64,000 nt of DNA from Treponema zioleckii (GTDB taxonomy: Bacteria; Spirochaetota; Spirochaetia; Treponematales; Treponemataceae). A program made the translations under genes and the position numbers. Under the pieces are notes generated by a model. It had not been told where the DNA came from. It was given only the letters and a program-made list of their open reading frames with translations, and searched no databases. The stretch lies in the NCBI RefSeq assembly GCF_014737315.1, contig NZ_JPUF01000002.1, forward strand, positions 1-64,000. The letters are read 5' to 3'. This document shows, in pieces, positions 34,906-43,213 of this stretch (position 1 is its first letter; each line of letters opens with the position of its first letter).

Positions 34906-35606
34906 TAGTAGTTTCCCTTGTAAATTACACGTACCTGTTTGAAAAGTCCGTCGCCCTCACTCTTTGTCTCAATATCAGGAATATCATTGAGAGTAGTGTG
35001 AACGAGTCTTCTTTCAAAAGGATTCATCGGCTCAAGCAAAACAGACATTTTCGTTGAGCGAACTTTGTCTGCAGTCGTGTAAGCCAAATGAACAATGTTC
35101 TCTTCACGTCGAACTCTGTAGTTTTCAGTGTCAAGAATAACACGAACGTCCTCTCTTCCGAGATGACCAGCATAAACATTGGCAAGAAGCTGCAATGCGT
35201 CAAGATTCTTGCCTTTGCGTCCAATAAGGATAGACGAATTTGCTGACGAAAGTCTGATTCCAATTTTTTTGTCCTCGCGGAACATAACGTCAACAGAAAC
35301 TGTATATCCCATTCTTGTAATAACTTCTTTTACGAAAGTTACAAGTTTTTCTTCAAAATCTCCCTGTGGAGCAGGAGCAACAGCTCCAAAACGTTCAGAA
35401 TCAGAAGACTCCGCGTCTTCGCCAGCAGGAACGTTAGCTACAGAATCATCTGTATGAACACGGATTTTTACGTATCCGGACTTAAAAAGAGATTTTTTCT
35501 GAGTCTCGATAATCTCAACATCAAACTGATCTCTTTCAAGCCCCAAATCCGCAACGGCGTTTTCTATAGCTTCTTTCTCGTTTTTGCCTTCATATTCGTA
35601 AGTCAT
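34905..35606 (-). CDS. jag: RNA-binding protein Jag/KhpB
   Basis: A 233-residue cytosolic RNA-binding protein. It has a Jag_N domain (about 1-50, MTYEYEGKNEKEAIENAVADLGL), an acidic linker, a KH domain (about 95-165, with IGRKGKNLDALQLLANVY) and an R3H domain (about 165-230, MNPFERRLVHTTLND). Jag/KhpB is thought to help regulate cell growth and elongation with KhpA. The stop of yidC lies directly next to its start, the usual order. Confidence 0.93.
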   Translation of the reverse strand: MTYEYEGKNEKEAIENAVADLGLERDQFDVEIIETQKKSLFKSGYVKIRVHTDDSVANVPAGEDAESSDSERFGAVAPAPQGDFEEKLVTFVKEVITRMGYTVSVDVMFREDKKIGIRLSSANSSILIGRKGKNLDALQLLANVYAGHLGREDVRVILDTENYRVRREENIVHLAYTTADKVRSTKMSVLLEPMNPFERRLVHTTLNDIPDIETKSEGDGLFKQVRVIYKGNY

Positions 35607-37442
35607 TTATTTACCTCTCTTTACAATTTTTGCGTTTCCGTTTTGAAAATCAGCTTTTTTCATCGAGCTGTTTATAAAAAGCTGGAGAATAAGCTGCATA
35701 ATATTGCTGACTGTCCAATAAAGAAGAAGTCCAGACGGAGCGCTATAGAAAATAAAGAAGAAGAATATAGGCATACCGTACATCATAAGCTTCATCTGCA
35801 TACCGGTTTGAGCCGTAGCAGTTCCGCCATTCTGTGTAATCTTACCGTATAACAACTGAGATACAAGATAGATTACAGGCAAAATATGAACTTCATTTCC
35901 CAGGAACGGGATTGAGAATCCGAGGGTGCAAACCTTGTCGCTTGTCGAAAGGTCTGGAATCCAGCCAGGAATAAACATAGCCCCGCGGAATTCAAAATAA
36001 TTATTGAACAAGTGGTACATAGCCCACAAAATTACGAACTGAATAAGCATTGGCAAACAACCAGCCATTGGGTTATAGCCAATCTCTTTGTAGAGTTTTG
36101 CAGTTTCCTGCTGCATTTTCTGCGGAGTATCCTTGTATTTTGCCTGAATAGCCTGGATGCGAGGCTGAAGCTCCTGCAATTTTTTTGTTCCCGAAAGACT
36201 CTTTTTTGTAAGAGGGAAGAGGGCAAGCTTGAGCAAAATCGTAAGAATGATGATTGCAATACCCCAGTTTCCGGCAGAACTTCCTGAAACAAGTGCGATT
36301 ACCCAGTTGAGTTTTTCGAGGAAGAATTTAAGAACCACTTCAAGCCAGCTCAAAAGCTGCATTGTAGGAAGCCCTTCGTTGTAGTGAGTGTCTTTTATTC
36401 CCCAAGCGTTGTTCTCTGCAGAATTATATTTCTTAAGTTCAGTTTCGTTGCGAGGACCAGCATAAATGTAGTAAGTGTCATTAGTTCCTGCATAAATAGC
36501 CTTGCGGGCAAAAACGATTTGTGCATTCGCCTGGCCACCATTTCTGTCTGGCGCGATTGTCTTTACCAATCCAGAAGTCGTAACTTCTTCATTTTTTGGG
36601 TCAGAAGAATCGCCCGTTGAATTATAAACAGGATTTATGAAAGTGATGAAGTATTTTCCAGCAACACCAATCCAGTCCCATCTTTTGTCTTTTTTGGGAT
36701 TCGGTGTGTATTTTTTGTTGTCAGCCTTGTTGTAGGCAATAAATTCACGGTTGTCGTATCGGTCTTTAGGATTGAATGCAGGTCCGATTTCCGGGGAAGT
36801 GCGAAGTGAATAAGCCATGTCATTCACGTTGATTCCTTTGAATCCCTCTCCGCCGTCAACAGTCACGTCAAGTTTAAAAAGATACTCGTCATCCTTGAAA
36901 GTATATGTTTTAACAAGAGTGAATTTTCCGCTAGTTCCGTCAGCATTCTTAACCTCAAAGTCTCGCGCAAACGAAATAAGATTCTTTTCCTCATGAACCT
37001 TAAAAAGATCGTTCAAAATCGGAGCTTCAACTCCACCGATTGCAATCGCAAACGCACGGTTCTGGTCCGAAATGTTCTTTGCCATCTCGATTCCTTTTCC
37101 AGTGTCGCGGTCAAAGTGGTCAATAAGCTCATAACCGATAACGTCTCCGCCTCGGTTCGTAAAAGTCACTTTTACTTTGTTGGTAGAAACTGTATAAGTT
37201 TCCTCTTTCAATTCAGGAGCACTCTCCAAAGCCCCTTCGTTTTCAGAAACATCCTCTATTGCCACAACATTAGAAACAAGTGCAGGAGTTTCCTGTTTTA
37301 CGGTCTCAGTTTTATTAGCCTCGGTTGCTGCCGTTTTTGACGCTCCGCCTTTTGGCTGCGGATAAAAAATCGTCTGAATGGCAAAAAACGCGACCAAAAC
37401 GACAGTAGAAAGAGCAATCGCCCAAACTGTATTTTTTTCCAT
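35607..37442 (-). CDS. yidC: Membrane protein insertase YidC
   Basis: Inserts and folds inner-membrane proteins. The 611-residue protein has an N-terminal TM (about 5-22), a large periplasmic beta domain (about 80-350) and the YidC/Oxa1 core of five TM segments (about 365-600: NWGIAIIILTILLKLALFPLTKKS, MQQETAKLYKEIGYNPMAGCLPMLIQ, FNNYFEFRGAMFIPGWIPDLS). The domain order is the Gram-negative form. It is flanked by yidD/rnpA/rpmH on one side and jag on the other. Confidence 0.96.
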   Translation of the reverse strand: MEKNTVWAIALSTVVLVAFFAIQTIFYPQPKGGASKTAATEANKTETVKQETPALVSNVVAIEDVSENEGALESAPELKEETYTVSTNKVKVTFTNRGGDVIGYELIDHFDRDTGKGIEMAKNISDQNRAFAIAIGGVEAPILNDLFKVHEEKNLISFARDFEVKNADGTSGKFTLVKTYTFKDDEYLFKLDVTVDGGEGFKGINVNDMAYSLRTSPEIGPAFNPKDRYDNREFIAYNKADNKKYTPNPKKDKRWDWIGVAGKYFITFINPVYNSTGDSSDPKNEEVTTSGLVKTIAPDRNGGQANAQIVFARKAIYAGTNDTYYIYAGPRNETELKKYNSAENNAWGIKDTHYNEGLPTMQLLSWLEVVLKFFLEKLNWVIALVSGSSAGNWGIAIIILTILLKLALFPLTKKSLSGTKKLQELQPRIQAIQAKYKDTPQKMQQETAKLYKEIGYNPMAGCLPMLIQFVILWAMYHLFNNYFEFRGAMFIPGWIPDLSTSDKVCTLGFSIPFLGNEVHILPVIYLVSQLLYGKITQNGGTATAQTGMQMKLMMYGMPIFFFFIFYSAPSGLLLYWTVSNIMQLILQLFINSSMKKADFQNGNAKIVKRGK

Positions 37443-37471
37443 TTTTTACTCCATAAGGATTTTTTTTGATT

Positions 37472-37729
37472 TTAAGGAACTGGGTCGTAACCGCCCTTGC
37501 AATAAGGATTACACCGAAGAATTCTTTTTGAGGTCAGAAGAGAGGCCTTAAACGGACCATACTTTTTAAAAGCCTCCAATGAATAGTGGGAGCATGAAGG
37601 ATAAAACCTACAACACTGTCCGAACATTGGAGAGAAAAAAATCTGATAAAGACGGATTAAGAAACAACAGAATTTAGAAACAAATCTTCCAATGATTTTT
37701 GGAATCCTGAAAATGCAATTACTAATCAT
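37472..37729 (-). CDS. yidD: Membrane protein insertion efficiency factor YidD
   Basis: An 85-residue, membrane-associated protein. It matches the family: [39 protein letters not shown], then [19 protein letters not shown] chose the ATG at 37729; the upstream TTG at 37753 overlaps rnpA. It sits in the classic rpmH-rnpA-yidD-yidC order. Confidence 0.92.
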   Translation of the reverse strand: MISNCIFRIPKIIGRFVSKFCCFLIRLYQIFFSPMFGQCCRFYPSCSHYSLEAFKKYGPFKASLLTSKRILRCNPYCKGGYDPVP

Positions 37730-37745
37730 TTTGCAATCAAGAGTA

Positions 37746-38126
37746 TTATTCAAAATATTCGTCCTTAAACAGACCTGCTTTTTTTATTAATGTATGAAAT
37801 TGAACACACCGCGTGCTGAACGAGTCTTTCTCGGAAGAAGGATACACAAGGAAAAGCATATCGTATCCGGTGTTCAGGTGTGCTTTTAAATTACGATAGG
37901 TCTCACGGCTGAACCGCTTTGCACGGTTACGTTGAACTGCGTTACCATAACCACGGGGAAGGGGGAAGCCAATACGATTGAATTCCCGATTGTTCGGCAG
38001 AAAAAATAATTTTGCGCCGGCAATACTGACCTTTTTCCCGTTTTTAAACAGATTCTTAAAATCAGAAGGACTTTTTATGTGTTCTTCACGTGTAAAAAGC
38101 TTAGATTGTGTTAAATCTGTTTTCAT
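37746..38126 (-). CDS. rnpA: Ribonuclease P protein component
   Basis: The protein subunit of RNase P, which matures the 5' ends of tRNAs. The ATG at 38126 gives 126 residues; a TTG at 38162 would overlap rpmH. The RNR motif reads [19 protein letters not shown] (about 63-81), and the N-terminal aromatic/Lys-rich substrate-binding face is present. No strong RBS is visible, so coupling to rpmH is likely. Confidence 0.9.
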   Translation of the reverse strand: MKTDLTQSKLFTREEHIKSPSDFKNLFKNGKKVSIAGAKLFFLPNNREFNRIGFPLPRGYGNAVQRNRAKRFSRETYRNLKAHLNTGYDMLFLVYPSSEKDSFSTRCVQFHTLIKKAGLFKDEYFE

Positions 38127-38137
38127 TTTGTAAGTAA

Positions 38138-38293
38138 TTAGTACTTTTTCTTCTCGTCGCAAACAGAGAGCTTCTTGCGACCCTTAGCACGTCGACGAGC
38201 AAGTACCATACGTCCACCACGAGTTGCCATGCGTGCGCGGAAACCAAATTTTCTATTTCTCTTAACTTTGCTTGGTTGATATGTTCTTAACAT
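38138..38293 (-). CDS. rpmH: 50S ribosomal protein L34
   Basis: A 51-residue basic protein starting [20 protein letters not shown], the unmistakable start of L34. It has [22 protein letters not shown] in the middle and a short Lys-rich tail. The ATG at 38291-38293 has AAGGAG upstream. It is the first gene of the rpmH-rnpA-yidD-yidC-jag run. Confidence 0.96.
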   Translation of the reverse strand: MLRTYQPSKVKRNRKFGFRARMATRGGRMVLARRRAKGRKKLSVCDEKKKY

Positions 38294-38379
38294 AATGAAC
38301 AAATCTCCTTATCTATAAAATATTATTCAAACTTAATTTGAAGTTTTTGAGCAGGGTAGTGAAGTTGACTATACCAAAT

Positions 38380-38937
38380 TTATTTATTTTTCGTCAACAT
38401 ATCATCCTTGAATCTGGCGAACAAATTTTTAAGATTTTCAGGCAATTCGCCTTTTGAATCTGATTCTTGTTCGGAATTTCCGAGCTTTTGCCGATTTTTT
38501 TCAAATTCTTCAAGAAAACGGTCTTCCTCATCAAATTTCATTTCGAGTTTTTTTCGCTCATTCTCCTGAACCACGCTCTCATCAACTTTCGTAAGGGAAG
38601 CGGAAGTTCCACGAAGCCTGAATGCCAAAGACCTTACATCAATCTCAGGAATATATTTTTTTAGACCTTTCAAGATGTAATTCTGCGACGTATGCAAAAG
38701 TTGTGTCCAGCCGGGATGGTCCGTCTCTATCAGCAAGATTCCGTTCTTAAAATCAACGACTTTTGAATGAGCGGCAAGTTTTTTTCCGTTGCCGTAAATC
38801 GACTCAACCACGATTCGCCAGTATTTTAAGATTTTGTTTCCGTTTTCAATCTGATTTGCCTCAAGATTCGTAAAAAATTTTGAAACAACATCTGCTGCCG
38901 AAAATTCATTCTCAACGCTTTTAGTCTCGCTGCTCAT
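38380..38937 (-). CDS. DUF721/DciA-like protein
   Basis: A 185-residue cytosolic protein. I chose the ATG at 38937, overlapping the recF stop by 17 bp; longer in-frame starts lie inside recF. The middle (about 25-110: KYWRIVVESIYGNGKKLAAHSKVVDFKNGILLIETDHPGWTQLLHTSQNYILKGLKKYIP) is the DUF721 domain, related to DciA, a loader of the DnaB helicase. A charged coiled-coil tail follows. It occupies the place seen in other treponemes, after recF. Confidence 0.85.
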   Translation of the reverse strand: MSSETKSVENEFSAADVVSKFFTNLEANQIENGNKILKYWRIVVESIYGNGKKLAAHSKVVDFKNGILLIETDHPGWTQLLHTSQNYILKGLKKYIPEIDVRSLAFRLRGTSASLTKVDESVVQENERKKLEMKFDEEDRFLEEFEKNRQKLGNSEQESDSKGELPENLKNLFARFKDDMLTKNK

Positions 38938-40018
38938 TCCATTCACCTTTTTCAATTTTGTAAACGCGTGTCGTCTTTCTTTTATACCGCTCAAAAGGCT
39001 CCCCAGGAAGGAAAGTGCAAAAAAGCTGGTCATATTCAGGAAGCATAGCCGTAACGCTCTGCCGTTTGTCCGGATCAAGTTCCAAAAGAACGTCGTCCAT
39101 CAAAAGAACTGGCTTTTTCCCAGTCGTCTGCGTATAAAAAATCGACTGAGCAACTCTCAAAAGAATCGCAAGGAGCCTTCGCTGACCGGTGGAAGCTGTC
39201 GGAACAAAATTCGTTCCGTTGCGCATAAACCTAATTCGGTCGCGGTGAGGTCCGCTCATTGTCGTCTGCATCACTTTATCCATTTCGCGCTTGTTAAAAA
39301 GAATTTGCATAGCTTCGTTCTGGCTAGGAAGTGGAAGTTCGGTTCCCTTCCAGGAAGGCTCGTATTTTATCGAAACTCCATCTATTCCTGTAATGTCTTC
39401 GTAGAGTTTTCCAAAAATCTGGTTGAACTGAAAAATTGCATCTCCGCGTTTTTTCTGAATAAAAACCCCATTTTCGGCAAGCTGCATATCAAAGGCATCG
39501 AGCATATCAAATTTCATTTCTTTGAGAGTAAGATTCCGAGTTTTGAGGATTTTTTTATATCTACGGCTCACGTCAATATAAAGCACGTCATACATCGAAA
39601 GGCACTGGTCAATAAAAAAACGCTTGCGTTCAGGTTCGCCAATCGCAAATTCAAGATCGTCATGGCAAAAAAGAACACATGGCATCGTGTTAATCAGTTC
39701 CTTACGGTCTTTTACGGTCTTTCCGTTTTTCTCGATTTTTTTCTTAGTTCCGTCATAGCTAACGAAAAGCGTACTCGTAGAGCCGTTTTCCTCTCGATAC
39801 ATTGTCTTTAGCCCAAAACCAGATTTCCCTTCTTTTACAAGTTCCGAATCTGCGTGAGTCCTGAACGACGAACCATAAGCTGAATAATAAACGGATTCAA
39901 GAAGATTGCTTTTTCCCTGCCCATTTTCGCCCACAAAATAGACCTCCTTTGCAAGAAGGTCTATCGAGGCATTTTTGAGGTTTCTAAAATTTACGTAAGA
40001 AATATTTAATACTGGCAT
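38921..40018 (-). CDS. recF: DNA replication/repair protein RecF
   Basis: An ABC-type SMC-like ATPase that helps RecA load at gaps. The 365-residue protein has Walker A GENGQGKSN (31-39), signature TASTGQRRLLAIL (about 278-290) and Walker B PVLLMDDVLLELD (about 306-318). The start overlaps the dnaN stop (TAATG), the usual dnaN-recF coupling. Confidence 0.95.
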   Translation of the reverse strand: MPVLNISYVNFRNLKNASIDLLAKEVYFVGENGQGKSNLLESVYYSAYGSSFRTHADSELVKEGKSGFGLKTMYREENGSTSTLFVSYDGTKKKIEKNGKTVKDRKELINTMPCVLFCHDDLEFAIGEPERKRFFIDQCLSMYDVLYIDVSRRYKKILKTRNLTLKEMKFDMLDAFDMQLAENGVFIQKKRGDAIFQFNQIFGKLYEDITGIDGVSIKYEPSWKGTELPLPSQNEAMQILFNKREMDKVMQTTMSGPHRDRIRFMRNGTNFVPTASTGQRRLLAILLRVAQSIFYTQTTGKKPVLLMDDVLLELDPDKRQSVTAMLPEYDQLFCTFLPGEPFERYKRKTTRVYKIEKGEWNEQRD

Positions 40019-41133
40019 TATTCCATTTGCATTGGCATTATGATGTGGAAATAATCTTCTGCCGGCTCAGGTCTCAAAGTGACTGCGCGAAGCGCCTCAC
40101 TGAACTCGAACGCGATTCTCTCGGCAGACATAACTTTGAGAGGATCTTCAATGTGTTTGTAGTTCATCGCAATCGTAATTTCGTCACCTGCGTACTCGCA
40201 TGGAATTTCCTCGTTCGCATCTCCTAGCTCAGATTCCTGAGAAAAAATTTTCAAAACGCCAGGTTTCAAATTCAAGAAAATTCTTCCAACTTTTTTGTCG
40301 AGCATTATCGAAATTCGTCTGAGAGCAGAAACGAATTCAGCTTTATCAAGTTTGAAATTGTTAGGCTGATTTTCTGGAATTACACGCTGATAATTAGGGA
40401 ACTGACCGTCAATCAGCACTGCGTTAAGTTCATAATTTGAGAATCTAAAGAAAATCGTTTTGTCTACAATCGCAACAGAAATCATGCCTTCATCCGGAGC
40501 GTGCTTTGCAACGATGTTAAGAACCTTCGGATAAACAATTGCCGGAGGAAAATCATTTACGCCATCAAGAATCGGTTTTGCAGCATAGGCGAGTCGTCTT
40601 CCGTCTGTTGCAACGAGAACAAGATTGTTTTCTTTCTTTTCAATGTGAACGCCGTTCATAAAGAATCTCGTTTCGTCAGTACTTACAGCAAAAGATGTCT
40701 GTTCGATTATGTTCTTAAAATCTTTCGAAGGAATTTCAAAGAAAGCTACATTTTCTGCACTGCTGAATTCCGGGAATTTGTCCTGAGACATACATTTGAG
40801 CTGGAATTTTATTTTTTTTACCGAATGCTTGATTATTGCGATTACCTGATTATCTTTTTCCTGCATTGCAAATTCGATTTCGCCTTCTGGCAGAGAAGCA
40901 AGGATTCCCATCAATTTGTCGCAATAAACAGTAGTTGAGCCAGGTTCCTGAACGTCAACCGGAATTTTTGTCTGAAAATTTACTTTCATATCCGTTGCTT
41001 TGATTGTAAGTGAATTGTCCTCAGCAATCAAAAGTACGTTAGAAAGAATCGTAAGAATATTTTTTGATGAAATAATTTCTTGAGCGATTGCAATTTCATT
41101 AATCATTGAATTTCTGTCAAAAGTAAATTTCAT
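40018..41133 (-). CDS. dnaN: DNA polymerase III beta subunit (sliding clamp)
   Basis: The clamp that holds polymerase on DNA. The 371-residue protein has three clamp domains, with motifs such as MKFTFDRNSMINEIAIAQEI (start), SVDETRFFMNGVHIE (about 154-168, S/T variant) and the C-terminal IIMPMQME, close to the classic MPMR end. It follows dnaA after 247 bp and is coupled to recF. Confidence 0.95.
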   Translation of the reverse strand: MKFTFDRNSMINEIAIAQEIISSKNILTILSNVLLIAEDNSLTIKATDMKVNFQTKIPVDVQEPGSTTVYCDKLMGILASLPEGEIEFAMQEKDNQVIAIIKHSVKKIKFQLKCMSQDKFPEFSSAENVAFFEIPSKDFKNIIEQTSFAVSTDETRFFMNGVHIEKKENNLVLVATDGRRLAYAAKPILDGVNDFPPAIVYPKVLNIVAKHAPDEGMISVAIVDKTIFFRFSNYELNAVLIDGQFPNYQRVIPENQPNNFKLDKAEFVSALRRISIMLDKKVGRIFLNLKPGVLKIFSQESELGDANEEIPCEYAGDEITIAMNYKHIEDPLKVMSAERIAFEFSEALRAVTLRPEPAEDYFHIIMPMQME

Positions 41134-41380
41134 TTTATATTTCTCCTGAAAATCATACAGTTTTCAACAAGCGTTATGAATTTCTAAATTTTAAAATTTA
41201 ATAATAGTAATAATAGGGGGCTGTGGAAAAGTTGAAAATCTATTTAAATCTAAATTCTGCATAGATTTATGATGTTGATAATTCAATGCTTTGAATTCAC
41301 AGTTTTTCAACTTTTCAACTTTCAGAAAAGTTTTCCACAAAAATTTAACTCGATTTTAGCATAAAATAAACATCTAGTCT
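41134..41380. other. dnaA-dnaN intergenic region with weak DnaA-like boxes
   Basis: Two one-mismatch DnaA-box-like sequences: TGTGGAAAA (41222-41230) and TTTTCCACA (41331-41339), facing each other. Between them are an AT-rich segment and a palindrome-like stretch (TTGATAATTCAATGCTTTGAATTC). They may serve for dnaN or dnaA autoregulation, or as a secondary origin element. The better origin is at 48.4 kb. Confidence 0.5.
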
Positions 41381-43084
41381 TTATTTTTTGTACTCTCGTA
41401 TGCTTCTTTCAAGTGATTTTATAATGCCCTCAAGAGCTGGATTTATGTTGATTTCTTCCCTGATTTTTTCAATCGAATGAATTACGGTTGAATGGTCTTT
41501 TCCTCCAAATTCTTCGCCAATGTCTGCAAGAGAATATTCAGTCATGTCTTTTATGATGTACATTGCAATCTGACGTGGTTTTGAAATTGCCTTTTTTCGT
41601 CTGGTACTTTTCAAATCTGAAATTGAAAGGCTGTAATGGTCTGCAACTACTTTCTGAACGGTATCAATCGTTATTGCGCCGACAATAGGCTCGTCTATAA
41701 TGTTTCGTAAAACTTCTTCCGCCAGTTTTATTGTGATTTTTGTGCCCATCAATTCGCTCATATTGAATAAATTCAATGCACATGACTCCAAATCACGAAC
41801 GTTCGTTTGTATTCGTTTGGCAATAATATCAATAACTTCTTCAGGAAATTCCTGACCGTGATTTTCCGTAAGGACTGCAAGTTTCTTTTCAAGAATAGCT
41901 TTGCGGGTTTCGTAATCAGGAATCGTAATGTCAATGTTCAATCCCTGAGTGAATCGAGAACTGAGCCTTTTTGTGATTCCCTGAACTTCGGTAAGAGGGC
42001 GGTCGCAGGTAAAAATTAGTTGTCCGTTCTTTCCATGAATCTCGTTGAACATATAGAAGATTTCTTCCTGAAGCTTTTCGCTTCGTTCAAGGAACTGAAT
42101 GTCGTCAAGAAGAAGCACGTCAAGATTTCGGTATTTTTTTTGGAATTTGTCGTTCGTCTTTTCTCGGAGCGCAAGCGTAAATTCATTCATCAAAGATTCT
42201 GTGCTGATGTAGCTGATTTTTAGATTTTGATTCTGGGAGAAAATATAGTTTCCCACGGCTTGCATAAGGTGGGTTTTTCCGAGTCCTGGGCCTCCGTACA
42301 AGAGAATCGGGCTGTATTTTTTGTTGCCAGGATTTTTTGCGGCGGCAAGACAAGCTTCGTAAGCATAGTTGCTGTTATCTCCTGGAACGAAATTTTCAAA
42401 AGTGTATTCTTCTTTTAAAAGCGGATGCTGAGTTTTTGAAGTGGATTTTGCAGTATCTTTTGCATCTTGTTTTTTGCCTGACGAGAAAATTGATTTTGCT
42501 TTTGATTCCGTGTTTTGCTTTTCAAAATCTGGTGAGGCCTGTTGTTTTTCCATCTCGCTTTTTATGAGTTGGTCAAAGCCTTTCATAATCGTTTGCCGAT
42601 CTTTTAGCTTTGGAGTCGAGTTTTGATTATTTTCTTCTATATATATATCATTACTTTTTAAACTATCATTAGTTAGTTTTTTAGGCTTGAGAGTTTTTGC
42701 CGTTTCTGTAGCATTTGAATCTTCTGAAACTTTTTTTTCGGCTGATTCAAAGATGTCGAATTTTTCAGTTGGGGCAGGTGTAGGTTCTTCCGTTAATTTG
42801 GGTTCAGTTTTTTGGATTCTTGATGTGGTTATATGATTTATGGTCAACTCTTGGCCTGTGAAATCAGAGAGACATTTTTTTATTCGTTCTATCGTTCCTT
42901 TTTGAATCATTTTGTCCCAAAGAAGCTCTGATGGCACGGACAGCGTAATAGAGTCGATTGTTTCTTCTACGTATTTTACGTTAAACCAAAGTTTGAATTC
43001 GTTTTCTTTACCAGAGGAAATGTATTCCTCGTGAATCATATTCAGTGATTCTTCAAAAAAATCCTTATAAAATTGCTCAGACAT
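41381..43084 (-). CDS. dnaA: Chromosomal replication initiator DnaA
   Basis: Binds DnaA boxes at oriC, melts DNA and loads the helicase. The 567-residue protein is long for the family (usually about 450). Domain I is about 1-85. A polar Ser/Thr/Lys/Glu-rich linker (about 90-225) replaces the usual short domain II. The AAA+ core has Walker A GGPGLGKTH (264-272) and Walker B VLLLDDIQFL (about 325-334). The C-terminal DNA-binding domain has GGKDHSTVIHSIEKI. All functional motifs are intact. The linker DNA contains an AT repeat near 42640. Confidence 0.96.
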   Translation of the reverse strand: MSEQFYKDFFEESLNMIHEEYISSGKENEFKLWFNVKYVEETIDSITLSVPSELLWDKMIQKGTIERIKKCLSDFTGQELTINHITTSRIQKTEPKLTEEPTPAPTEKFDIFESAEKKVSEDSNATETAKTLKPKKLTNDSLKSNDIYIEENNQNSTPKLKDRQTIMKGFDQLIKSEMEKQQASPDFEKQNTESKAKSIFSSGKKQDAKDTAKSTSKTQHPLLKEEYTFENFVPGDNSNYAYEACLAAAKNPGNKKYSPILLYGGPGLGKTHLMQAVGNYIFSQNQNLKISYISTESLMNEFTLALREKTNDKFQKKYRNLDVLLLDDIQFLERSEKLQEEIFYMFNEIHGKNGQLIFTCDRPLTEVQGITKRLSSRFTQGLNIDITIPDYETRKAILEKKLAVLTENHGQEFPEEVIDIIAKRIQTNVRDLESCALNLFNMSELMGTKITIKLAEEVLRNIIDEPIVGAITIDTVQKVVADHYSLSISDLKSTRRKKAISKPRQIAMYIIKDMTEYSLADIGEEFGGKDHSTVIHSIEKIREEININPALEGIIKSLERSIREYKK

Positions 43085-43213
43085 GCCGATATTTTATCCT
43101 AACTTTACTTTTTTGTTCAATCCAACTATAATTTTATCTACGTCTTAAAATCTTTTTATCTAAATTTTTCAGAAAAAAAACGGCGTAAAATCAATTTCAA
43201 AAGGAATTCAAAA

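Noticed and set aside
38127-38162. TTG start of rnpA at 38162
   Set aside because: It would overlap rpmH by 25 bp and the extra residues are not conserved-looking; the ATG at 38126 is preferred.
41134-41380. Main oriC between dnaA and dnaN
   Set aside because: Only two one-mismatch boxes here, against four perfect ones at 48.4 kb; kept as a secondary element.
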